Positions 1 through 9,402 of a stretch of 64,000 nt of DNA are shown piece after piece. The notes below the pieces were generated by a model, which saw only the letters and a list, made by a program, of their open reading frames with translations, was not told the DNA's origin and searched no databases. Each line of letters starts with the position of its first letter. The stretch's first letter is position 1. The DNA is from Hondaea fermentalgiana (taxonomy: Eukaryota > Sar > Bigyra > Thraustochytrida > Thraustochytriidae). The stretch lies in the NCBI GenBank assembly GCA_014084085.1, contig NPFB01000071.1, forward strand, positions 108,035 through 172,034, given 5' to 3'. Both the position numbers and the translations under genes were made by a program.

Positions 1-124
1 TGTGCGATCCGCTGTTGATGCAATGAGGCTTCAGTCGGCCTCCGTGCCGCAGACAGGATCAAACGATTTGGACGCTTACGTTTGCAGATTTCAAGATGCC
101 ATCAAGCGTTTGGCAGAAGCTTGA
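1..124 (+). CDS. 3' end of an unidentified protein-coding gene (5' truncated by window edge)
   Basis: The frame beginning at base 2 is open from the window edge to a TGA at 122-124 and gives 40 residues. The tail looks amphipathic and helical (motif DAYVCRFQDAIKRLAEA), which suits the C-terminus of a helical or coiled-coil protein. It converges on the minus-strand thioesterase-like gene ending at 247, so the two share a short 3' intergenic region. Too little is present to name a family. It could be a chance open frame, but codon use and residue composition look coding. Confidence 0.45.
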   Translation, partial: VRSAVDAMRLQSASVPQTGSNDLDAYVCRFQDAIKRLAEA

Positions 125-246
125 GAGCCTCGCTTCTTATAAGAATGTGACGCTCGTAATGATGATTTTTTCAAAAGACTTTTGACTGTTCTGCTTACTA
201 AGTTTCCTGCAATAGGACTACAACGCAAAGATCTTCCTTACTATCA

Positions 247-1212
247 TCACGCAATAGCATCGCGAACGATCGACGGAACCTTGACGAGGTGGCGCTCCTT
301 GTCATGAACAAAGCACATCTCAAAGACGGCTTCGACGAGCGTCTGGTCGTTCGAGACACGCGTAAGCTTTTGAAGAATAGGTACGACAAAGTCCGAGTGC
401 TCGCCCTTGGGATCTTGCGTCGTTGTAATGCGGAGCGGCTCAACAGGCCTCGCGCCGTTTTTGTATGCGAGCTTTGCGCTGCGCACAACGGGAACAGCAT
501 GAAACTCGGTCTTGGCGCGTGCAAGAATCTCCTTGCTGAGAAAATCCGAGCGCGCACGCTCGAACCAACAATAGTAGTTGGGGTGGAATGCGATTCCAGT
601 AAAGTCAGTGTCGGCCAAGTGAATGACCAGGTCAAGCTCTGTGGTTTTGCCAAGTGAAGAGGGCGCCCCGGGCTTGCGCCGAATCGGCCTTTTCTTGGCG
701 CCGGGCTTTTCGCAGTACGTAAAGTTCGACTTGCAATCGTCAAAGTAATAAATGAGGTCGTGCACCGGCTGAGGTACCTTGGTGAGCTGAAAAGTTCTGC
801 TCACCGTGACCATCTCTACAAAGCCAGCGACTAACAATGTGTTGTCGCTCTTTCGCCAGATGCTCTGGTCAAAGTGCAGGCGAAAGGGCCCATCTGCAAA
901 GGGGATGGTTCGGACTTCGAGTTCATCGCCGTAAAACGCAGGCTTACGAAACGACTGCTCGGACCGCGTGACCACGAAGGAGTCACCATTGTACTCGAAC
1001 AGTCCTGCGAGAAAGTCTGTGGAGATCGCGTTTTCCCGGCCACGCTCAAACCAGGTCAAGAAGTTACGATAGAACACGATCCCTACTGTGTCTGTGTCCT
1101 CTCTGTACACCTTGACGTCGAGCGCGTCGTAGCCACGTGCGCGAGACACCTTGAGAGGCGCCTCGTCGAGCTTTGGCAGCTCGCCGCAGACTGCAGTCGA
1201 TGGCGCAGCCAT
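247..1212 (-). CDS. Tandem (double) hotdog-fold acyl-CoA thioesterase-like protein
   Basis: The protein has 321 residues from the first ATG (1212-1210). The frame stays open further upstream but only via non-ATG codons. It has two copies of the 4-hydroxybenzoyl-CoA thioesterase / YbgC signature. The first has EDTD near residue 38 and WFERGRE near 54; the second has ADTD near residue 200 and WFERARS near 216. In this family the Asp in the xDTDxxG motif is catalytic and the fold hydrolyses acyl-CoA thioesters. Bacterial relatives are single-domain of about 130-150 residues, so this is a fused pseudodimer. A basic linker (KKRPIRRKPG) separates the halves. No targeting signal is obvious. The substrate is unknown; fatty acyl-CoA or polyketide turnover is only a guess. 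Confidence 0.8.
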   Translation of the reverse strand: MAAPSTAVCGELPKLDEAPLKVSRARGYDALDVKVYREDTDTVGIVFYRNFLTWFERGRENAISTDFLAGLFEYNGDSFVVTRSEQSFRKPAFYGDELEVRTIPFADGPFRLHFDQSIWRKSDNTLLVAGFVEMVTVSRTFQLTKVPQPVHDLIYYFDDCKSNFTYCEKPGAKKRPIRRKPGAPSSLGKTTELDLVIHLADTDFTGIAFHPNYYCWFERARSDFLSKEILARAKTEFHAVPVVRSAKLAYKNGARPVEPLRITTTQDPKGEHSDFVVPILQKLTRVSNDQTLVEAVFEMCFVHDKERHLVKVPSIVRDAIA

Positions 1213-1463
1213 CTCGCCACGGACAAAACGCTTACTCGCTCTGGCTTCGTCCGATTGGCGCGCTTCTTCAAAGGACAACGAGAAGGTATCGACTGCCTCG
1301 TTGCCGCAGCCGAGAGCGTACCGAGTTCGCTTCGCGCACGGCGCTCCCGGTGATGCTTCAAGGTCTAAAAAGTGGTTGTTGTCAATGCCGTCTCCTCTCG
1401 CAGGTTCACGACGTCATCGAGGCCCGTCTTTGTGTCACAGAGCGCGCGAAAAAAAAAAGAAAG

Positions 1464-1470
1464 AAAAAAA
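1464..1470 (-). terminator. Pol III oligo-T terminator of tRNA-Lys copy 1
   Basis: On the minus strand a run of seven T begins four bases past the tRNA 3' end, with a second run of ten T a few bases further on (1449-1458). T runs of four or more end RNA polymerase III transcription. Confidence 0.75.
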
Positions 1471-1474
1471 TGGG

Positions 1475-1546
1475 TTCCCAATGAGGGGATCGAACCCTCG
1501 ACCATTTGATTAAGAGTCAAACGCTCTACCGCTGAGCTAACCGGGA
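1475..1546 (-). tRNA. tRNA-Lys (anticodon CUU), copy 1
   Basis: A 72-nt cloverleaf with no intron and no encoded CCA. The acceptor arm has seven pairs (two G-U), the D stem is GCTC/GAGC, and the anticodon stem TTTGA/TCAAA holds loop CTCTTAA, anticodon CTT. The T arm is GAGGG-TTCGATC-CCCTC and the discriminator is A. The internal A and B boxes are intact. It is the first of three near-identical genes in the same orientation. Confidence 0.95.
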
Positions 1547-1818
1547 TACCTAAGAAGGCGAGCTGATGAATTGAATCACCTCTTTCCCATCTGTTAAGGG
1601 GCACTTCAGCGTTGCCACACTCAAGCTCGAGCTGCGCGAGAGAGTGGAGGGCCAGGCAGAGGGAGAGCCTACCAAACAACGCCATGAAATGAAAGAATGG
1701 CCAAGACAACCAAAACGGAAACACAAAGAAAAGCTAAAATAAAAAGGGAAAGAAGAGCCAAGGTTGACAACCACAATTCATGCGATGAAGCCCCAAAAAA
1801 TCACCTGACAAACTAGCG

Positions 1819-1829
1819 AAAAAAAAAAA
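1819..1829 (-). terminator. Pol III oligo-T terminator of tRNA-Lys copy 2
   Basis: Eleven T in a row on the minus strand, 11 bases past the tRNA 3' end. Confidence 0.75.
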
Positions 1830-1840
1830 GAAATGTCAAG

Positions 1841-1912
1841 TTCCCAATGAGGGGATCGAACCCTCGACCATTTGATTAAGAGTCAAACGCTCTGCCGCTG
1901 AGCTAACCGGGA
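1841..1912 (-). tRNA. tRNA-Lys (anticodon CUU), copy 2
   Basis: The 72-nt cloverleaf is identical to copy 1 except for one base in the D loop (GGCAGAGC instead of GGTAGAGC on the tRNA strand). The anticodon is CTT. The 5' flank shares about 50 bases with copies 1 and 3 (GATTCAATTC/CATCAGC-like block), so the repeat unit extends beyond the tRNA. Confidence 0.95.
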
Positions 1913-2207
1913 TACCTAGGAAGGCAAGATGGTGAATCGAATCACCTCTTTCCCATCGGTTGATGCCGAGAGCGTCGCTGGCATTCACAGAGCTCGTTCG
2001 CCCCTCGCGAGACGGCAGGGAACAAGCGTGACGCTACCAACCACGATGTCTTTGGCGTAATCACGTCGAGATTTGGGGGTTGACAGTCAAAAACTCAAAA
2101 AAAAGAAGGAAAAAAGCCGCTCGATCAAGATAAGTCGGCGAGCGCCATTCATTTTCACGGGCCCAAACCAAAACACAGGAGAGAAAAAAAAATTGAAGTC
2201 CAAACTG

Positions 2208-2220
2208 AAAAAAAAAAAAA
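2208..2220 (-). terminator. Pol III oligo-T terminator of tRNA-Lys copy 3
   Basis: Thirteen T in a row on the minus strand, six bases past the tRNA 3' end. Confidence 0.75.
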
Positions 2221-2226
2221 GTCAAG

Positions 2227-2298
2227 TTCCCAATGAGGGGATCGAACCCTCGACCATTTGATTAAGAGTCAAACGCTCTACCGCTGAGCTAACCGGGA
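2227..2298 (-). tRNA. tRNA-Lys (anticodon CUU), copy 3
   Basis: The 72-nt cloverleaf is identical to copy 1, with anticodon CTT, complete A and B boxes and discriminator A. Spacing between copies is 294 and 314 bases, which fits tandem duplication of a unit of roughly 370 bases. Confidence 0.95.
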
Positions 2299-2549
2299 TA
2301 CCTAGAGAGACAGGATGGTGAATTGAATCACCTGTTTCCCTTCAGTTGACGCTGGGAAGTCGGCTGACATTTGTCAAGGGTCCAGCAGTGCTGGCTCAGT
2401 CTCAGCCGCAGAAGGAAGCAGGTATAGTACTACCAATGGTTGCATGGTAATGTAAACACGAATCTGATCGCCAGAGCAAAATGTCAGCATTCCAAGGCCT
2501 ACGTCACAATATCATAAAGAATAGGGCTATGTGTTAGCGCAGATCTTGC

Positions 2550-5500
2550 TCACGCATCGTCGTACGCGTCATTGTACACATCATCGTAGGCATCGTCGTA
2601 ATCAGCAACGTGATGCGCACAATGTTGCTGTGTCGAAAGCTGCTTATGGGCCAACTCAGCCTGACGAGCCTTGTTGACTCGCCGACGATAGATCACGAGG
2701 CCTGTCGCCACGGCCGCTCCAATGAGAGCGACGCAAAGTAAGGCAATACCTGCGGAGCTAAGACCGCCAGAAGAAGACGCGTCCTCGAGCGAGTTAGAGG
2801 ACGCCTTTAATGTCGAGACCAGGTCTGTAATTGCGGAAACGTCGCATTGGCTGCTGCGAGAGCAAGAATCCAGAACCGAATTAAAGGTCTTTATTGTCGC
2901 AGACTTGGCAAAGAACTCTTGGAAGTCACCTGGGGACAAAGTATCCTTCTCAATTCGAAAATACACGGCCAAGTCACCGTTGTCTTCCGCATAAGAGGTA
3001 AAGTTAAAAAGAGCTTCTTCGCATTTGAGCTGGCCCATGCTGTGCGAAGAGCGCCTCTTGTACACCGTGCGATGCACCACATAACAGAGCCCGTCCAGAA
3101 AAGCCGCCGGCGTGTGCTCTGATGCCACGTATGGAACCTCGAAGCGAAGAATGTAGTACTCGTACGAGGACGTGGCAGTCGCTCCCGTGACTGTGATTGT
3201 GACGTCGCCCAAGGCATCGCTGTTGTCAAAGGCGATCTGAATGGCTTCCACAACGCCGTCTGGGTTGTTTGCCACCGTTGCAAGTGATGCCATAGCGCTA
3301 TCGCTATCAGTGAACAGAACGCGAGACGTAAAGTAGATCTCCACCGTGCCTGGCGTCCGAAGATCACGTCGGACGTGGTGCGCGGATTGACGCGGGCTCT
3401 TTCGAACGGCGGCTGTCTTTGTGACATTTTGGCCGGCACGGACCTTGGCTGGACCGAGGCGTTTAGGAAGGTTCGTCAACGTGCGTGGAACATGCTTGGG
3501 CGCAGTCTCAGTGCCAGCACCACCATCACCAGCAGCAGCAGGCATGCCGACGAGAGCGCGGCGTCCAAACCACCCGAAAGGCACCGGTGTGGGTTTGGCC
3601 GTCGGCGACTGCGTTGGACTTTGCGATGGAACCGGTGTCGGCATTCTTGTTGGACTTGGTGTGGGCTCTGGCGTAAAACTTGGTGTTGTTCCCCAGCCAA
3701 ATGGTTTTGGCGTAGGTTTCATTGTAGGGCTTGATGTTGTTGGCCAGAGCGTGGGTTTCGGCGTGGGTTTCGGCGTGGGTTTCGGCGTGGGTTTCGGTGT
3801 TGGTTTTGGTGTGGGGCTCGACGTGGGCGCCATGGTACACCGCGTGCAGGAGGGAGCGCCGTACGATGCGTACGAGTCGACCACGGGATAAAAATAGTCC
3901 TCGATGTCAACATCGCAGTCGCATGAAAATACATAGCACAGACCGCCCGTTTGCACCCATGCGCGACAATCCTCGAGCAGCTCGCAAACTCGAGCGCATG
4001 CAGAGTTGAGGGTCTCCGAGTCACTGAGAGCTATATTGCAGGCATCCGCCAGCAATACATAATCACCCGAGCCGTCACTTGTGCGGCGAATGTTTGCCGA
4101 GGAGAACTCGCACATGGCGCAAAACTCGTCGACATACAGATCGTCTTCGTCAAAAATAATGTCGTGCGAGCAGACATCATCGTCGATAAGAACATTGGTT
4201 CGCACCGTGGGCGTGTCTTGGCCATCCAAGCACACCTCTTGAATGCACGAAGGGCAAGCCTCAGCGCCGCGATAGTCTCCAGAAACAAAGTATTCGTCCG
4301 CAGTGCTTTCATCGTCACACGCAAAGACGTAGCATGCGCCTTCGGCAACAATCCAGGCGTCACAACCGTCAATGAGCTCGCAAATGTGAGCACACGCCTC
4401 GTTAAGGTCGACTTCGTCATTCACGTCGAGCTCGCAGGACGAAAGAAGATTCACGTAATTTCCAGCAATATCACTTCCCTCGTCATAGGTGGTGAGAATG
4501 TCTTCGTCCGTGAATGTGCAAAAGCAAAACTCGTTGCTAGGAAGATCGGCAGCCGAGAATCCCAGCCTGTGGGAGCAGATATCGCTCGCGCGGATATTCT
4601 CTCGAACAGAGGGAGGATCTTGGTCATCCAAACAGACACGTTGCTCGCACTCGGTGGTGGGAAGGGGAGTCGGAAATTCTGACGGAAAAGATGTTGGAAA
4701 TGCTGTAGGAAAGGACGTCGTCGGAAAGGAAGTTGGAAAGGATGTTGGGAACGAGGTCGTAGGAAAGGATGTTGGAAACGCGGTCGGGAATGAAGTAGGC
4801 CGAGGCGTGGGTGTAACAACAGGCGTGGCCGTTGGCTCCAGAGTGGGCACTTTGCAGGCTCGACTTCCTCGGCCCGAGTCATCACCATCAGTGAACTCGA
4901 TTTCTTCATTTCCACAGGTCCATAAAGAGCAATCGCCTCCACGAAGAAGCCAGCCATCACAGCCCCGGTCTACGAACTGGTCGCACAACTGCGAGCATGT
5001 TGCCTCGAGCCCGTCGAGATCATCGTCTGCAATCGCGCAAGCGTCACCGAGGGAGAAATAGTTTCCGGAGCCGTCACCAGCTTCGCCAATGGCCTCATCA
5101 AAGGTAAAGTCACAAGAGTAGCATAGATCTTCCGTTTCGACGTCAGAAGCTGTGAATGATATATCCTCCTGACAAATGTCGGTGTCAACGCCAACGCGGA
5201 ATCGTATTTCATTGCTGCAGAATTGGCATGGAGTTGTGGGGGCCTTCGTCGGCGACAGCGTGACGGGAGGTGTAGTTGGAGGCGCGCTTGGCGAAAGGCC
5301 ATTGAGATTAATTTCGATATCGTACGAGAAGCCATCGACATAATTGCATTGCTCGACAGGTCCACACGAAGCATCACGAGAACACTGCTGGAAACGGATC
5401 GGTCGCATAAAGAGGAGTTCATTCCCAATGTACGGGATGCTGAGTTCCCGCGAGCAGAGTCCACGCGACGACGGGAAGGCCTTGAAGTCCGTCCACGAAG

Positions 5501-7538
5501 ACTCGTCGCCTGCAGTTGCTTGGTACTGAAGGGTGACCCCCGGCGTGCAGGTTGGTAGGGAGGTCTCGAGGTCGTCCAAGCTGGAAATGCACGTCGTCTC
5601 GCTCGTACCGGCCGTGTTGAGAAAGGTTGCCACAGCGTCTGTGAGATTGAATTCGATTGCATCATCAATGCACTTTTCAATGTTGGCCGACGCAGAGAAA
5701 GCAACGCGGCAGAACCCCTCGGCCACCTCGAGGTCGTCAAAGTACTCGATGCAAGTGTCAACGTCTATGCTCGATGACGCCATTGACGCGTAGTTCTCGC
5801 AAAATGGCTCGAAGCACTCTGTCTGCATACTAGCAAAACTGACGCCATTGCCACAGAGCTGGCGGGCGACGTCGAGAGCAACGGCAGTGTCGTAGACGGT
5901 TTCTTTTTCGGCGCATATTGCTTCTGTTTCGAGATGCTGCTGCAAGGACGTAATTTCTGCGGCAGTGGAAATTTCAGAAGTGAGGCTGTTTGTGTAGCAG
6001 AAGCCATTGAGATTTTCGCGTTCTTGGGCCCAATTCTCATTGGTCTCAATTACGGCGTCGACATTGATACGATAATTTCCATACGTTTGCGCACTGATGT
6101 CCTTGCCGGCATCGTTTGGCTTCACGGTACCCAGGCAGGTGATACTGGCTTGGATATTGGTTCCACCGTCGACAATGTACCAGGTGACATCGAAAATTTC
6201 GTCGCTGGAGACGCGGACCCAATTTGAAGTGAAGGAGGGCCAGGAGCCGTCACTCGCGAGGTTCCAACTCTCTTTGAGTGAGGTCGACTCCAGACAGTCG
6301 GTCGCATCAAGGCTAAAGTTTGCTTCGGAAGTCATGACAACGACCTGACGAATGACGCCGCGTTCTTCTTGCCGCACAAAAAGACCAAAGTCATCGGCCT
6401 GGTACATGGGAAGCCAGGACGGGGCGCCGTCGGAGGAAGGCTGGCATGCCGAGCCAGATTTCCACCAGGACTTCCACGAGCTGGGTTTCCATTCACAGGC
6501 GTTGCCACTCGTATCGGTGAGGGATTTGCATGTTGACTTGTTGATCTTGCACGTTGTCGTGCTGGTGTCGCGAGCATCGCAGACGCGCCAGGACGTCTTG
6601 GTGCCGTCAAAGGAGATGCAGTTGGGGTCTCCGTAGCATGTGCACGTCTCGCAGCATCCGCCCGTGGCGCCGCCGTCGACGAATGCGAGGTTCTGGAGGA
6701 TAATTGATGCCTGCTCTGGGGAAGAGTTGAGTCGTTCGCATGCCGCAGTGGGGTCTGTGAGATCCGCACAAATGGGGGCTTGAAAACCACTGAAGCGGCA
6801 CGCCGCGCCCGTGAGGTCAACGGTCTGGCAGGCCTCCAGCGCTGTTGTTTCACTTGCCGGACAGCAAGAGTCTGCGTCGTCGAATGTGACTGTATATTCG
6901 ATGCTCGAGGTTGTCACCTGGACCATGTTTTCTGCAGATCCGCAGAGAGGCGCGCTGCCGCAGCTTTGCTGGTCGACGTCTGCAAAGGAAGTCGTGATTG
7001 TGCTTTGGCCTGCCATGACCTCGGAAACGAGACTGGCGGCGGCGTCGAGTTGTTCTTGGCTCAGGTCTGCGGAGCTCGAGTCAATGCGGATGACCACCTC
7101 AAGGATGGAGGTTTCCACATCCGAGGATATTGTCACGGCCGTAGGCATGGGCGAAGGAGCGGCAAGCGCGCATGCCCCGGTGTCTTCATCGTAACTGCAA
7201 GGACTGCCGCAGAGCCAGGGGTTGTCGTCGAAGGAGCTGCAAGGGACGCAAGCGCCGACCACGTCGCCTTGGTCAAAGGTGTCCGCAACGTCGCTGTCAA
7301 TCGTAAGCAGGCGCCGCCATATGCAGCCATTCCCGTCCGCTGCGCAGCTCGCTTCGTCTGCGTTCTCCGTGCACGCTTGTGCGGCTGCAGCTGCCGCGAA
7401 CACGACCACCGCGACGGCGACCCTCGCCGCGAGCCCTTGGGCGTCGCGTCGCCCTCGGCGGCGCCCGGCTGCCACCGCTGTCCGCACGAGGCCTCCTCTC
7501 CTGCGACCGGCGCGAGTGCGGTTCCCCTGCTGCGCCAT
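2550..7538 (-). CDS. Giant secreted/type I membrane protein, vWD-like motif plus cysteine-rich CDAW repeats (paralogue A)
   Basis: 1662 residues, starting at the only N-terminal ATG. A long Arg-rich N-region precedes a hydrophobic signal segment (about 37-53) ending AQAC. Near residue 295 is [14 protein letters not shown], which resembles the GDPH start of von Willebrand factor D domains with His replaced by Asn. Three repeats of about 110 residues with six or more Cys follow (about 769-875, 963-1072, 1098-1207). Each ends in a CAHICEL..GCDAW...CYVF.C pattern that recalls PAN/apple modules (inference). Phe-Pro-Thr repeats and PTPK repeats form linkers. A single TM helix lies at about 1594-1618, followed by YRRR and a YDD-rich cytoplasmic tail. 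A cell-surface or wall role is likely. The next gene, 9403-14274, is its tandem paralogue. No enzyme motif is visible. Confidence 0.85.
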   Translation of the reverse strand: MAQQGNRTRAGRRRGGLVRTAVAAGRRRGRRDAQGLAARVAVAVVVFAAAAAAQACTENADEASCAADGNGCIWRRLLTIDSDVADTFDQGDVVGACVPCSSFDDNPWLCGSPCSYDEDTGACALAAPSPMPTAVTISSDVETSILEVVIRIDSSSADLSQEQLDAAASLVSEVMAGQSTITTSFADVDQQSCGSAPLCGSAENMVQVTTSSIEYTVTFDDADSCCPASETTALEACQTVDLTGAACRFSGFQAPICADLTDPTAACERLNSSPEQASIILQNLAFVDGGATGGCCETCTCYGDPNCISFDGTKTSWRVCDARDTSTTTCKINKSTCKSLTDTSGNACEWKPSSWKSWWKSGSACQPSSDGAPSWLPMYQADDFGLFVRQEERGVIRQVVVMTSEANFSLDATDCLESTSLKESWNLASDGSWPSFTSNWVRVSSDEIFDVTWYIVDGGTNIQASITCLGTVKPNDAGKDISAQTYGNYRINVDAVIETNENWAQERENLNGFCYTNSLTSEISTAAEITSLQQHLETEAICAEKETVYDTAVALDVARQLCGNGVSFASMQTECFEPFCENYASMASSSIDVDTCIEYFDDLEVAEGFCRVAFSASANIEKCIDDAIEFNLTDAVATFLNTAGTSETTCISSLDDLETSLPTCTPGVTLQYQATAGDESSWTDFKAFPSSRGLCSRELSIPYIGNELLFMRPIRFQQCSRDASCGPVEQCNYVDGFSYDIEINLNGLSPSAPPTTPPVTLSPTKAPTTPCQFCSNEIRFRVGVDTDICQEDISFTASDVETEDLCYSCDFTFDEAIGEAGDGSGNYFSLGDACAIADDDLDGLEATCSQLCDQFVDRGCDGWLLRGGDCSLWTCGNEEIEFTDGDDSGRGSRACKVPTLEPTATPVVTPTPRPTSFPTAFPTSFPTTSFPTSFPTSFPTTSFPTAFPTSFPSEFPTPLPTTECEQRVCLDDQDPPSVRENIRASDICSHRLGFSAADLPSNEFCFCTFTDEDILTTYDEGSDIAGNYVNLLSSCELDVNDEVDLNEACAHICELIDGCDAWIVAEGACYVFACDDESTADEYFVSGDYRGAEACPSCIQEVCLDGQDTPTVRTNVLIDDDVCSHDIIFDEDDLYVDEFCAMCEFSSANIRRTSDGSGDYVLLADACNIALSDSETLNSACARVCELLEDCRAWVQTGGLCYVFSCDCDVDIEDYFYPVVDSYASYGAPSCTRCTMAPTSSPTPKPTPKPTPKPTPKPTPKPTLWPTTSSPTMKPTPKPFGWGTTPSFTPEPTPSPTRMPTPVPSQSPTQSPTAKPTPVPFGWFGRRALVGMPAAAGDGGAGTETAPKHVPRTLTNLPKRLGPAKVRAGQNVTKTAAVRKSPRQSAHHVRRDLRTPGTVEIYFTSRVLFTDSDSAMASLATVANNPDGVVEAIQIAFDNSDALGDVTITVTGATATSSYEYYILRFEVPYVASEHTPAAFLDGLCYVVHRTVYKRRSSHSMGQLKCEEALFNFTSYAEDNGDLAVYFRIEKDTLSPGDFQEFFAKSATIKTFNSVLDSCSRSSQCDVSAITDLVSTLKASSNSLEDASSSGGLSSAGIALLCVALIGAAVATGLVIYRRRVNKARQAELAHKQLSTQQHCAHHVADYDDAYDDVYNDAYDDA
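3750..3823 (-). repeat. 12-bp coding tandem repeat encoding PTPK units (paralogue A)
   Basis: About six copies of GTGGGTTTCGGC (plus strand) encode Pro-Thr-Pro-Lys on the minus strand. They form an extended, probably O-glycosylated stalk between the third cysteine-rich repeat and the membrane-proximal region. Paralogue B has only a short Pro-Thr stretch here. Confidence 0.8.
4662..4800 (-). repeat. Imperfect coding repeat encoding Phe-Pro-Thr-Ser/Ala units (paralogue A only)
   Basis: About a dozen degenerate copies of a 12-15 bp unit (GGAAAGGATGTT-like on the plus strand) encode [12 protein letters not shown] units between cysteine-rich repeats 1 and 2. The equivalent linker in paralogue B is a short PEPTPEPTSEP-type stretch, so this expansion arose after the duplication. 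Confidence 0.75.
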
Positions 7539-8017
7539 CTCCTCCTCACTAAAGCTCTGTTTCCCTCGAGCCTCCCAACCTCCGCTCTCGCGCGGCTTCG
7601 CGCTTTCCGGCGCTCGGGCCGTGCTGCAGCTTCGCGCGTCCCAGCCCGCGAGGCGGCTCTGCGCTGCACGTGCGCCGCCTGCTCGAAGCTGGGACTTCCG
7701 GCCTCGAGCGCTCGCTCGCTCGCTCTCTCTCCTCGCGCGGCGTCGCGCGGCGTCGCGGGTCTGCCGCCGCCTTCGCTCTGCGTCGCGCGTCCTGCGGCGG
7801 CCTTCTCCGCGGGGTCCTCGCGCGGGGTCCTCGTCTGCTCTGCCTTTCGCGCGCGCTCAACTGGTCGCCCACTCGATCGACTCGGGTCACTCCCAGTCGT
7901 CTTCGATGGCGAGTCGCCGGCGCACTCGAACCAGCCGCCGCAACTGCCGCCGCTCCCTTCCGCGCCGCGCCGCGCCTCCGCCCGGCCGCGCTCCGCCGCG
8001 CGGGCGCCGGGCTGGGC

Positions 8018-8116
8018 TGGAGCAGGAGCAGGAGCAGGAGCTGGAGCTGGAGCTGGAGCTGGAGCGAGAGCGAGAGACGGAGCTCGAGATGGAGATGGAG
8101 ATGGAGATGGAGAGCG
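8018..8116. repeat. Purine-rich GGAGCA/GGAGCT/GGAGAT hexamer array
   Basis: Blocks of GGAGCA, then GGAGCT, then GGAGAT follow one another over about 100 bases. The purine bias is strong. It lies upstream of the minus-strand paralogue A. Confidence 0.8.
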
Positions 8117-8244
8117 CGAGGAGATCGGCCGATGGCGAGGACACGGGAAAGAGAGAAAGACAGGCAGGCAACGGACGGACCGCCGCCGCTCAGCTGGCTG
8201 GCTGCCGGAGACGGAGACGGCGCGTCGCGGCGCAGAGTTCGGGG

Positions 8245-8245
<1 letters not shown>

Positions 8246-8275
<30 letters not shown>
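8246..8275. repeat. (TGTC)n microsatellite
   Basis: Seven and a half perfect copies of the tetramer TGTC. Confidence 0.9.
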
Positions 8276-9402
8276 CGCGGCGAGCCGCGGGCGTGCGAGC
8301 GGAGCGGTGCGGCTCGGGCAAGGGAAGGGGAAGGCGGGAGGCAGGCTGCTCCGCGGCGCCTCGGCTGCCTCGTTTATGTTAGTCGCCCTGCGCGGCCCGC
8401 GCGGGGCCTCGCGCGGGCTATTCTCGTGTTGCACGTCGTTTTGTGCACTTCGCCGGCATTGATTCCACTTATGCGCTACTGGCCTTCAAGCGCGCCTCCC
8501 ACCCCGCCAAGTCCAGAATGGCAGCACGTGCTTCCAGCGTCCCCCCTGCCTCGAGGCTGCGCTGCGCCGATCTGGTACTACAAGTTCAAGTATGGACTCT
8601 AACAGACAGAGACGACCTTGCTCTGACACCCGATGGGTGTCTCGTGGAGACACTTGAAACCCGGCCCAGAGCGAACGCCCCACAGCGTCCCCGCACCCGC
8701 CTGCACGCGCCCGCGGGCCAAGATGGGTCCCTGCGAAATTTCCATGACAGTCCTGTTCGTCTCGGCGGACCCCTTGACGTCGGCCAAGGATCGAACCGCA
8801 GCCGCCCGTGATCGTTCGGCCCCGCGCGCGGTTTCGAATCCTGACTCTTGCGGGACCGTGCGGGCAAACACTGGTTGTAATACCATAATGTGAGCTGGCT
8901 GACCAAACGAACTTGGAAGAGCGGGACAAAAACGATTCTCGTGGTCTGGCTTGATTGACCAGACAGATCAGCGCCGCCGAGGTCCGCGCCATGGAGCTTG
9001 TGATCGCTGACTATGACAATTACTACGATACAACAGATGGACGGGCCTTGCCTTGGTTGAAGTCGAAGTCACGTGCTCGCCGCCTTACTGCCAAAGTCTC
9101 CCTCCAACTGTCCGACTGCGTTTGGATCAAGACAACTATTTACGGAAAAGAATTTCCTATTTTCGAGGCACGATCAAATCAAGAGCACATTTTTTAAATT
9201 TCGATCAAAGGTCTTGTTCTCGACCTTGGTGGCCTCCTCGAGGCGACGACTGCGAACACAAACAAAAGAAAGTAATGTAAGAAAAATATGTGGTGCAGAA
9301 CAACTACTACGTTCATTTGGTTGGGTGTTTGTTTCTACTTCAGACAGGAAAGTCTACAGTCTGTCGAGTCAAGTCAAATCGCTTTTACACGGAAAGCTAC
9401 GT

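Larger units (their letters stand above)
7539..9402. other. Intergenic region between the tandem surface-protein genes
   Basis: 1.86 kb with no supported gene. The first 850 bases are extremely GC-rich and act as the 5' region of paralogue A. They hold a GGAGCW hexamer array and a TGTC tetramer array. From about 8870 the sequence becomes AT-richer towards the 3' end of paralogue B. Two tRNA-like T-loop strings near 8789 and 8830 do not fold into a cloverleaf. Confidence 0.6.

Noticed and set aside
6780..8462. 560-codon plus-strand open frame
   Set aside because: Antisense to the start of paralogue A and then through GC-rich repeats (poly-Gly-Ala, GDGDGD). A compositional artefact.
8780..8860. 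tRNA-like T-loop strings (GGATCGAACC and GGTTTCGAATCC)
   Set aside because: No acceptor, D or anticodon stems can be formed on either strand.
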